From the NCBI GenBank assembly GCA_021413535.1, contig JAIOQF010000364.1:1-5495 (forward strand): DNA of 5,495 nucleotides, written 5' to 3'. Position 1 is the stretch's first letter. Each line of letters begins with the position of its first letter. Shown piece after piece: positions 1-4,618 of this stretch. A model generated the notes under the pieces. The model was not told where the DNA came from, made no database searches, and was given only the letters and a program-made list of their open reading frames with translations. Origin of the DNA: Verrucomicrobiota bacterium. Lineage in GTDB: Bacteria > Verrucomicrobiota > Verrucomicrobiia > Verrucomicrobiales > Verrucomicrobiaceae. Both the position numbers and the translations under genes were made by a program.

Positions 1-356
1 TCTCGATTCCAGTTCCGGGTTACACTCCGCCAGCAAGGTTGGAATACCATGTGGAAGAACAAAAACCAGATCAGCAGCACGTTCAATCCGAACTTGCCTC
101 CATCAATGAGTTTAGAAGAAAACAACAGGAATTGGACGTGCGTATTCGCAAGCACGAGCAAGAGACCGAAGCAGCCATCGCTGTGCTAGACTGGCAGGAG
201 AATTGGCGGAAACAACAAATAGCCAATCAGGAACGCGCAGAGGAACGCGAAGCCGCTAGGCGCGAAGCTGCCGAGCGTGCATATCAGACGCAACTTCTGG
301 AAAAGATTCAAAGTGACATTGAATCTTTGGAGTGGCAGCGCCGCATGAGACACTGA
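1..356 (+). CDS. C-terminal part of a coiled-coil protein of unknown function (partial, 5' end outside window)
   Basis: The reading frame is open from the first complete codon at position 3 to a TGA at 354-356. A TTG at 39 could be a start, but no ribosome binding site precedes it, and the upstream codons read as a Ser/Pro/Gly-rich stretch (SIPVPGYTPPARL). I therefore think the gene begins left of the window and only its C-terminal 117 or so residues are seen. After the Pro-rich linker the protein is almost wholly charged and helical, very rich in Gln, Glu, Arg and Ala. Blocks such as NEFRRKQQELDVRIRKHEQE and AEEREAARREAAERA are typical of a long coiled coil. There is no membrane segment, cysteine motif or catalytic motif. 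It converges with the 51-residue minus-strand ORF, leaving a 61-bp gap. I do not recognise the family. A structural or scaffold role, or the tail of a mobile-element protein, is possible but unsupported. Confidence 0.55.
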   Translation, partial: SIPVPGYTPPARLEYHVEEQKPDQQHVQSELASINEFRRKQQELDVRIRKHEQETEAAIAVLDWQENWRKQQIANQERAEEREAARREAAERAYQTQLLEKIQSDIESLEWQRRMRH

Positions 357-417
357 TTGCCGGAAAATTGCCAGCGTTCCAAAATTGGCACAGTGGAACT
401 ATTCGCAATGGATTACG

Positions 418-573
418 TCAGTTTATTGCCGCGCCGGGACGCGCCAATGCTGCCTTGAGCTTATCAATGGCGGCAAGGGAGCGGTCTGAAAGCCCTTTGG
501 TAATGGCTTTTTGCGCGGGTTCCTTTTTGTCCGATTTCACTCTGAATTTCCCTACGGCCATCATCTCGGCCAT
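418..573 (-). CDS. Small basic hypothetical protein, 51 aa, downstream of the ArdC/ImmA-like protease
   Basis: An ATG at 573-571 opens a 51-codon frame closed by TGA at 420-418. The product starts MAEMMAVGKFRVKSDKK and ends LARPGAAIN. It is Lys/Ala-rich, basic and probably helical in its second half (SDRSLAAIDKLKAAL), with no membrane segment. It lies 21 nt downstream of the stop of the protease gene, on the same strand and in the same reading frame, separated by TAA and a second in-frame TGA. It is therefore likely co-transcribed as the last gene of a two-gene unit. No clear Shine-Dalgarno sequence precedes the ATG; a second and third ATG at codons 4 and 5 are alternative starts. I do not recognise a family. 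Its position suggests an accessory partner of the protease, but it could also be a decayed C-terminal extension of that gene or a chance frame. Confidence 0.4.
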   Translation of the reverse strand: MAEMMAVGKFRVKSDKKEPAQKAITKGLSDRSLAAIDKLKAALARPGAAIN

Positions 574-594
574 GCCGTGCGATCAGGCACTCGC

Positions 595-1752
595 TTATGA
601 TGCCTTTTGTTTCTTCGCCCGCTCTGGCAGGCTGCGTCGGCACATATCCTCGACGCGCCCGGCGACTTTCCCGATAAGTTCCAATGAGACGCTGGGCGGG
701 AGCTTGTCGCCGCTGGCATAGCGCGAAAGGTAGCGGTCGCTTCCACCACTCAAGCCAAAGCGGGATGTGACAATGAAGGCCACGGCTTCCGCCTCAATTT
801 CAATCGAACTCAAGGTCAAGTTCTGGCGACAAGGCCACCAACCATCTCCGTCTGCGCCAAGATGTCCGAGATAGATATGCGCAAGTTCGTGGCAGACGAC
901 CCCAAAACGGCTTGGCTCATCCATCTTGTCATGGATGGCGATGCGCATTTTCCACAATGGCGAGCTAACATCCGTCGTGGCGAAGCCGGCGTTCGACGAA
1001 GAAAGCGACTTGAAGTCGATTTTGATCCTATCGTGACGCGCAGCGTTGTCCACCGCGCGCTCCAGCCACTCCGGTTTCCATTCGCCTTCAAACTTGCCGA
1101 ACTCGCGAAGCTCCTTTGGAAGCTCATTGCCCTCTGTCTGGTCAACATCGTAAACGAGCATGACGGGACGCATGGGCGCAAGGATCAGCATGGGGCGGGC
1201 GTCCTCGATGGGATAGCGTCCGAAACGAATGCGCCAGTCCTTCTGCGTGGCAAAAAAACCGCACGCCGGATTCTGCACTTTCACAAGCATGTTGTTGAAT
1301 GGCGCGTAGTCGCGAAACTGCGCCATGAAGCGCACCATCTCGGCAAAGGCCGCGCTGCTGCGGTAGGCGCTGCTGCGGTGAATGAGGTCATCAAGGGTGG
1401 ACTCGAAAGGCTTGACGTGTTTAGCGGCGGCGTCAGGTGCCGCATTCAGGGCTTCGCGCAATTCACCGGAAGCGAGCATCCATTTGAGATAGTTCCGCAC
1501 GATCTGAGTCAGTTCCTTGCAGTCGCACAAGCGTTCGATCACCGTTTCAATCACCCAGCGCACTTTCGGGCCGAGTTCCTTTTCCATCGCACGAAGCAAT
1601 TCGGCGGCTGAGGGTTGATGCAGTCTGAACACCGTATCCAGCACGCGCTGTTCCACCTGATTCTCAGCAACCCAGATGCCGAGTTCGCCAAGCTCGTCTT
1701 GCAAGCTCGGATCACTGGATTCGTCCACCTCGGTTAAAGTGAGTTCCGTCAT
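595..1752 (-). CDS. ArdC-like / ImmA-IrrE family zinc metallopeptidase, 385 aa
   Basis: This is probably a cytoplasmic zinc protease of mobile-element type. The HExxH motif is seen as HELAH at residues 288-292 (H288 and H292 ligands, E289 catalytic). A following E-I-E-A-E-A-V-A-F segment at 318-326 fits the ExxAxxFA pattern of ImmA/IrrE proteins, so E318 is the likely third ligand. Residues about 145-207 (FNNMLVKVQNP, a TQKDW element, then VYDVDQTEG) match my memory of the N-terminal region of ArdC antirestriction proteins and related LtrC-like proteins, which bind single-stranded DNA. Residues 1-115 are acidic then helical and match nothing I know. There is no signal peptide or membrane segment. 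ImmA-type proteases cleave phage or ICE repressors; ArdC-type proteins protect incoming DNA from restriction. Which applies here cannot be decided from sequence. The ATG at 1752 has no strong ribosome binding site. The gene is divergent from the TerS-like gene and heads a pair with the 51-aa ORF. Confidence 0.85.
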   Translation of the reverse strand: MTELTLTEVDESSDPSLQDELGELGIWVAENQVEQRVLDTVFRLHQPSAAELLRAMEKELGPKVRWVIETVIERLCDCKELTQIVRNYLKWMLASGELREALNAAPDAAAKHVKPFESTLDDLIHRSSAYRSSAAFAEMVRFMAQFRDYAPFNNMLVKVQNPACGFFATQKDWRIRFGRYPIEDARPMLILAPMRPVMLVYDVDQTEGNELPKELREFGKFEGEWKPEWLERAVDNAARHDRIKIDFKSLSSSNAGFATTDVSSPLWKMRIAIHDKMDEPSRFGVVCHELAHIYLGHLGADGDGWWPCRQNLTLSSIEIEAEAVAFIVTSRFGLSGGSDRYLSRYASGDKLPPSVSLELIGKVAGRVEDMCRRSLPERAKKQKAS

Positions 1753-1830
1753 AGACTTGGGCTTATCGTGGTTGCGGGGCAGGGGTAAGCAAGCGGAATG
1801 AGTGACCTTTAAAACTCCGGCATCTGTGGC

Positions 1831-2397
1831 ATGTTCAGCGCATTAATGCCTGAACCGACACCTCCTTGTGACCCCGGTGATGCTCTGCCGGAAGACGAGC
1901 GCGACGCGATCCTGGCAAAGCTCAGGCCGTGGCAACGCCGCTTTGTGCTATCCCTGCGGGAGCGCCCAGTTATCACTGACGCCTGCCGTGCCGCAAACAT
2001 CAGCCGGTCTAGCGCCTACGCCTGGCGCGACAAGGAACCGGACTTTGCCGCTGCGTGGGATGATGCCTGCATAGAGGGCTGGGATGAAGTCGAGTCTGCG
2101 GCCTACAAGGAGGCCGTGATAGGGCGTGAGAAGCTGACCTATGACAAAGAAGGCAATATCAAGAGCCGTGAGAGTGTGCGCGACCCCCGCATGATCGAGC
2201 TATTACTGCGCGGCAACCGACCAGAGAAGTATCGGGAGAAGGTGCCGGTGGTGCCGTCCGCAATGCCCATGCTGGACGCGGCGCTGGCGAAGTGTCTGGC
2301 GACAGGAAGTTTGGCCGCTTTTGCCCGAAAGCTCGCGGCGAGACAGCCAGCGGTGATCGAGGCAGAAGCGATTCCGTCTGCGTTGCTGACGCATTAA
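1831..2397 (+). CDS. Phage terminase small subunit-like helix-turn-helix protein, 188 aa
   Basis: Residues about 33-70 contain WQRRFVLSLRERP followed by a helix-turn-helix (ACRAANISRSSAYAWR, 51-66), the typical DNA-binding start of phage small terminase and phBC6A51-like proteins. A central acidic helix (AAAWDDACIEGWDEVESAAYKEAV) follows, then D-x-R-MIELLLRGNRPEKYREK at 118-137. That last block, with its 'LLLxxxxPEKYR' ending, is common in small terminase subunits, which recognise phage pac or cos DNA and recruit the large ATPase-nuclease. The C-terminal 50 residues are Ala-rich and unassigned. The ATG at 1831 is the first start after an in-frame TAA at 1810; ATG 1846 is an alternative; neither has a clear ribosome binding site. 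No large terminase, portal or capsid gene is next to it: about 310 bp of non-coding DNA and a tRNA follow. It could instead be a transposase-derived HTH regulator of the same fold. Confidence 0.7.
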   Translation: MFSALMPEPTPPCDPGDALPEDERDAILAKLRPWQRRFVLSLRERPVITDACRAANISRSSAYAWRDKEPDFAAAWDDACIEGWDEVESAAYKEAVIGREKLTYDKEGNIKSRESVRDPRMIELLLRGNRPEKYREKVPVVPSAMPMLDAALAKCLATGSLAAFARKLAARQPAVIEAEAIPSALLTH

Positions 2398-2489
2398 GGA
2401 TGCTGCGATTGAATGGCGACCCCTAGCGGCATAGCCGTGTATCGCTCGCAGGTATCACTTCATTACCCTGGCGACAAATAGCTGGCGGA

Positions 2490-2510
2490 CTGTCCGTAGA
2501 GTATGGACAG
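2490..2510. repeat. Inverted repeat, 6-bp arms, 9-nt loop
   Basis: CTGTCC at 2490-2495 pairs perfectly with GGACAG at 2505-2510 around a GTAGAGTAT loop. No T-tract follows on either strand, so a terminator role is not supported. It directly abuts the next hairpin. Confidence 0.5.
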
Positions 2511-2511
2511 C

Positions 2512-2531
2512 CCTCGCGTACGCGCGCGAGG
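2512..2531. repeat. GC-rich inverted repeat, 7-bp arms, 6-nt loop
   Basis: CCTCGCG at 2512-2518 pairs with CGCGAGG at 2525-2531. The region also contains the 10-bp palindrome CGCGTACGCG (2515-2524). It lies one base after the previous hairpin. It lacks a downstream T-run on either strand, so it may end the TerS-like transcript only weakly or serve as a protein-binding or folded-RNA site. Confidence 0.5.
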
Positions 2532-2582
2532 CGGGGAGAACCACACGCGATAGAAAATCGATGGCTATTATCCTTCTCAGCG

Positions 2583-2602
2583 TCCGCTTATATTCCGCTT
2601 AT
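2583..2602. repeat. Direct repeat TCCGCTTAT x2, 11-bp period
   Basis: TCCGCTTAT occurs at 2583-2591 and again at 2594-2602, separated by two bases. The period is about one helical turn, which places both copies on the same DNA face, as in arrays bound by recombination directionality factors or regulators. A looser copy, TTCGCTTTG, follows at about 2618-2627. The binding role is a guess. Confidence 0.4.
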
Positions 2603-2678
2603 TCTGACTCGTTTTCATTCGCTTTGATACGCCTTCGTGCAAATACATTCGACTTAACAAATCACTCCTTGTAATGCA

Positions 2679-2694
2679 TTTTACCTAGGTAAAA
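2679..2694. repeat. Perfect 16-bp palindrome TTTTACCTAGGTAAAA next to tRNA 3' end
   Basis: TTTTACCTAGGTAAAA is its own reverse complement with no spacer. It ends 15 bp from the tRNA 3' end, and its core CTAGGT recurs at 2705-2710, straddling the tRNA boundary. Eight A/T bases flank an ACCTAGGT centre, so it is a better candidate for a dimeric protein site than for an RNA hairpin, which would need loop bases. On the minus strand it lies just downstream of the tRNA, so a role in tRNA 3' processing or termination is also possible. Confidence 0.6.
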
Positions 2695-2709
2695 CCGCTT
2701 TAAACTAGG

Positions 2710-2795
2710 TGCCAGCGGGGGGACTCGAACCCCCACGGGAGAAACCTCCCAACAGATTTTAAGTCTGGTGTGTCTACCAATTCCACCACGTTGGC
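2710..2795 (-). tRNA. tRNA-Leu (anticodon UAA)
   Basis: An 86-nt class II tRNA reads on the minus strand from G1 at 2795 to discriminator A73 at 2710. The D arm (GTGGAATTGGTAGACAC), the anticodon loop CTTAAAA with anticodon TAA at 2761-2759, a long variable arm with a GGGAG/CTCCC stem, and the T arm GGGGG-TTCGAGT-CCCCC are all clear. The overall pattern matches bacterial tRNA-Leu(UAA), which reads UUA and by wobble UUG. CCA is not fully encoded: the next bases are CCT. The acceptor stem GCCAACG/CGCTGGC has one A-C mismatch (5:68), and the anticodon stem has a C-U mismatch at 27:43. The 3' end points to the phage-like segment, making this a candidate integration site. Confidence 0.95.
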
Positions 2796-2805
2796 TATGC
2801 GGCGG

Positions 2806-2834
2806 ATCATACGAGCACTTTGCCGCCACGGCAA
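2806..2834 (-). promoter_or_regulatory. Sigma70-type promoter of tRNA-Leu with dyad over the -35
   Basis: On the minus strand TTGCCG (2834-2829) and TATGAT (2811-2806) are spaced by exactly 17 bp, close to the housekeeping consensus. Predicted transcription start is about 2799, a few bases before the tRNA at 2795. A perfect dyad TTGCCG-TGG-CGGCAA (2834-2820) covers the -35 and part of the spacer. It may be coincidental, an operator, or, read on the + strand with the following TCTTTT, a weak terminator. Confidence 0.7.
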
Positions 2835-2895
2835 TCTTTTGCATCAACAAGCTACAATCGAATCACACGGATTTTGCGCCGAGTGTTGAAGTCGA

Positions 2896-3516
2896 TCAGT
2901 GTTCTGCGCGATTGAAAGAACGCACCAATCCCACCATCACGCCCTGAATCGTCAGCTCCCGCAAGGGAATCAGATCGGGATAGCGTGGGTTCTCCGCCCG
3001 CAGGAAAGACTTGCCCTTCTCCGTGATCAAACGCTTCAACGAACTCTCACCATCAATCAACGCCGCCACGATGTCGCGCGCCCTCGGCTCCCGCCGCTCC
3101 AGCACCACAAAATCACCATCGCAAATGTGCGCGCCAGTCATGGAGTCACCTCGCACGCGCAAGGCATAGGGCTTGGCATTTGAAGCCAGCCCCATGGCCC
3201 GCAGATCCACGGAAAGATGCCGGTCCGCTTGCTGCGGATTGTCAGCGGCGAAACCTGCGGGAATGGCCCCGAAGACCGGAATATCCAGCATCTGCGAACG
3301 TGATTGATGATCCTTCGGAAAGACGACGGCGCGCGCCTTGCCGGGCAGGCGGCGAATAATCCCTTTGCGCTCCAATGCCCGGAGATGGCCCATGGCCGCA
3401 GTCTGACTGGCAAAGCCAAAGTGCTTCTGAATATCACGCGTGGACGGCATAACACCTTCGTGACGTTGATAACGCCGAAGGAATTCGAGGAGCTGGCCTT
3501 GCCGGTCCGTAAGCAT
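2896..3516 (-). CDS. lexA: LexA SOS repressor, S24 self-cleaving protease
   Basis: LexA represses DNA-damage genes and cleaves itself when stimulated by RecA filaments. From the ATG at 3516 the protein has 206 residues, against 202 in E. coli. Residues 1-65 form the winged helix-turn-helix (MLTDRQGQLLEFL, then PSTRDIQKHFGF and the recognition segment SQTAAMGHLRALERKG). The cleavage site is Ala87-Gly88 in VFGAIPAGF. Catalytic Ser125 is in VRGDSM and Lys161 in ESSLKRL, 36 residues apart as expected for the Ser-Lys dyad. Thus all functional residues are present. A GTG at 3531 would add five residues, but that codon lies inside the palindromic operator, so I prefer 3516. No Shine-Dalgarno sequence precedes either start. 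The gene is divergent from the TPR gene, and no clear terminator separates it from the tRNA downstream. Confidence 0.93.
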   Translation of the reverse strand: MLTDRQGQLLEFLRRYQRHEGVMPSTRDIQKHFGFASQTAAMGHLRALERKGIIRRLPGKARAVVFPKDHQSRSQMLDIPVFGAIPAGFAADNPQQADRHLSVDLRAMGLASNAKPYALRVRGDSMTGAHICDGDFVVLERREPRARDIVAALIDGESSLKRLITEKGKSFLRAENPRYPDLIPLRELTIQGVMVGLVRSFNRAEH

Positions 3517-3522
3517 AAGAAA

Positions 3523-3551
3523 AGTGAACACTGTTCAGTGTAGACCGTCAA
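3523..3551 (-). promoter_or_regulatory. Likely lexA promoter
   Basis: On the minus strand TTGACG (3551-3546) is a good -35. At 17 bp spacing the -10 would be TTCACT (3528-3523), a poor match. The operator palindrome fills the spacer, which fits repression by LexA. The predicted start, about 3516-3517, falls at the preferred ATG, so the transcript may be leaderless. This would explain the lack of a ribosome binding site. Confidence 0.4.
3525..3537. promoter_or_regulatory. Probable LexA operator (SOS box), TGAACA-C-TGTTCA
   Basis: A perfect 13-bp odd palindrome (TGAACA, one central base, TGTTCA) lies 9 bp upstream of the lexA ATG, between the proposed -35 and -10. Its GAAC...GTTC order resembles the Gram-positive type box (GAAC-N4-GTTC) but with a 3-bp gap. 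It is unlike the E. coli CTGT-N8-ACAG box. LexA genes are usually autoregulated, so the identity rests on symmetry and position. It could also act on the divergent TPR gene, whose start is 58 bp away. Confidence 0.6.
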
Positions 3552-3595
3552 GCATTTTTCCTTTGGAGCGCGGAACGACTGCGTAATAGTCGGAC

Positions 3596-4333
3596 ATGAA
3601 CCGCTCCGCTTTTTTAACAACCACTGCCACCCTGCTCGTGTGCAGTGTGTTTTCCATTTCTCAGGCTCAAGAAAAAAAATCGCCGTCGACCACTGGAAAA
3701 CCTGCCGCCGCGAAACCCAATGACTCACCCGCCAAACTTGGTCTGGCCGACGACGGAAAAATCGGTCGACTCCCCAGCTATACCACGGGTCTGTCCGATC
3801 TCGCGGCGCAGGCCTTCGCGCGGAAGGACTGGGATAAAGCGCGCACTCATTATCTTGAGATGCTCTCGAACGAGCCGGACAATCCGCTTACGCTTGCGAA
3901 CATCGGTGCCGTAGAGCAGCAGGCCGGTCGCTTGAAGGAAGCGAAAAATTATCTGCTCCGCGCCGTAAAGATCAATCCCGCGCTCCAACAGTCCTGGCTT
4001 GCGCTCGGTCTTGTCTGTCATGAAATGGGCGATTCCTATCTGGCCGTCTCCGCGTTGAGCCGTGCCGCTTATGAAGATCCGCTCGATCCCAAAGCGCACA
4101 ACTATCTGGCCGTGGTTGCTCGCAGCCTTGGCTGGCTCGACGCTGCAGAAGCGGAGTTGCAGCGCGCCATCGAACTGAAACCCGACTACGCCAATGCGCA
4201 TTTCAATCTCGCGTTAATGTATCTCGACCGCAAACCACCGTCCGTGGAATTGGCCAAGCGACATTACAACAAGGCCGTCACGCTCGGTGCGGAGAAGGAT
4301 GAGGTGGTGGAAGAAAAGCTGAAGGGGCACTAA
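3596..4333 (+). CDS. Secreted tetratricopeptide repeat (TPR) protein, 245 aa
   Basis: The ATG at 3596 begins a Sec signal peptide: MNR, a hydrophobic stretch to about residue 20, and a cleavage site after SISQA (residue 24). A Lys/Pro/Ala-rich low-complexity linker follows (25-60), so the mature protein should be periplasmic or otherwise exported. Residues about 64-233 form roughly five TPR units of 34 residues. Consensus positions are seen as A-x-x-x-W-D-K-A-x-x-x-Y, LANIGAVEQQAGRLKEAKNYLLRA (split as 99-123), LALGLV and NLALMYL, with the usual Pro turn (EPDNP, INPAL, DPLDP, LKPDY) closing repeats. TPR arrays bind partner proteins; nothing shows which partner, and no enzyme domain is fused. 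It is divergent from lexA, with a 79-bp gap to the preferred lexA ATG, and its stop overlaps the stop of the 82-aa membrane ORF. The weak GGA before ATG is the only hint of a ribosome binding site. Confidence 0.85.
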   Translation: MNRSAFLTTTATLLVCSVFSISQAQEKKSPSTTGKPAAAKPNDSPAKLGLADDGKIGRLPSYTTGLSDLAAQAFARKDWDKARTHYLEMLSNEPDNPLTLANIGAVEQQAGRLKEAKNYLLRAVKINPALQQSWLALGLVCHEMGDSYLAVSALSRAAYEDPLDPKAHNYLAVVARSLGWLDAAEAELQRAIELKPDYANAHFNLALMYLDRKPPSVELAKRHYNKAVTLGAEKDEVVEEKLKGH

Positions 4334-4578
4334 TATCCATGGCAATCACCGCTATAAATTACAAATTGTTCACCAAAAAGCTTTTCATTGATCCAGAAAA
4401 GTGGCCGGTAATAACTCTTACCTATCTTTCCTTTAGTCGACTGTGAATCCAGCAAGTATATCTCCTTCATGCCTAGAAAAGAAATGCCGCCAGACCTTAC
4501 CCAAAAAAACCCACCAAGGTAGGCACAAACCAGCAAGCATATAACGACCGTAGCTGTTGATTTCATCTCTTCTTTCAT
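4330..4578 (-). CDS. Small single-pass membrane protein of unknown function, 82 aa
   Basis: The ATG at 4578 opens an 82-codon frame ending in TAG at 4332-4330, three bases into the TAA of the convergent TPR gene. Residues 1-6 are charged (MKEEMK) and 7-27 form a hydrophobic helix (STATVVICLLVCAYLGGFFWV), either a membrane anchor or an uncleaved signal. The remaining 55 residues are polar and aromatic-rich, with YYRPLFWINEKLFGEQFVIY near the end. Amino acid composition is natural for a real small membrane protein, though base composition here is more AT-rich than in the flanking genes. GAG lies a few bases before the first ATG; ATG at codon 5 is an alternative start. I do not recognise the family. 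A hairpin with a U-run immediately precedes it, so expression may be weak or attenuated. Confidence 0.6.
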   Translation of the reverse strand: MKEEMKSTATVVICLLVCAYLGGFFWVRSGGISFLGMKEIYLLDSQSTKGKIGKSYYRPLFWINEKLFGEQFVIYSGDCHGY

Positions 4579-4587
4579 GTCGCACTC

Positions 4588-4618
4588 AAAAAAATAGCAA
4601 GGGCGTCCCGCCCTTGCT
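4588..4618 (-). terminator. Intrinsic terminator-like hairpin reading on the minus strand
   Basis: A perfect 10-bp stem (AGCAAGGGCG at 4596-4605 with CGCCCTTGCT at 4609-4618) and a 3-nt loop are followed, on the minus strand, by A and then seven T (4595-4588). This is a textbook Rho-independent terminator shape. Yet no minus-strand gene ends upstream of it in the window, and the next minus-strand start codon is only 9 nt beyond the T-run. It may block antisense transcription from the bioF side, or attenuate the 82-aa ORF. Confidence 0.6.

Larger units (their letters stand above)
2398..2709. other. Gene-free, structured junction region between TerS-like gene and tRNA-Leu
   Basis: I see no credible protein gene in these 312 bases on either strand and no integrase fragment. 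The stretch holds two adjacent inverted repeats (2490-2510 and 2512-2531), a direct repeat with 11-bp spacing (2583-2602) and a perfect palindrome (2679-2694). It lies immediately 3' of the tRNA-Leu gene, where integrative elements keep their attachment and recombinase-binding sites. That role is an inference from position; no second copy of the tRNA 3' end is visible in the window. Confidence 0.5.

Noticed and set aside
376..399. GTTCCA/TGGAAC inverted repeat between the convergent genes as a terminator
   Set aside because: The stem is only 6 bp with a 12-nt loop and there is no T-run on either side.
332..721. 129-codon open frame on the + strand
   Set aside because: It crosses the end of the coiled-coil gene and runs antisense through the 51-aa ORF and the 3' end of the protease. 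The composition looks random and no start signal is seen.
862..1611. 249-codon open frame on the + strand
   Set aside because: It lies wholly antisense inside the protease gene, whose HELAH and ArdC-like motifs prove the minus strand is coding. Its product has no recognisable domain and an odd Arg/His-rich composition.
2662..2850. 62-codon open frame through the tRNA
   Set aside because: It is a translation of the tRNA-Leu gene and its promoter, a common false call.
3514..3551. Match to the TGTTC-N4-GAACA LexA box
   Set aside because: I checked both strands around the lexA start. The half-sites occur only in the opposite order with a shorter gap, so the site was listed as GAAC-N3-GTTC instead.
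3138..3728. 196-codon open frame on the minus strand
   Set aside because: It overlaps lexA in another frame and extends through the lexA/TPR intergenic region into the TPR gene. LexA motifs fix the true frame.
3725..4201. 158-codon open frame on the minus strand
   Set aside because: It is antisense to the TPR repeats, whose periodic consensus is clear on the + strand.
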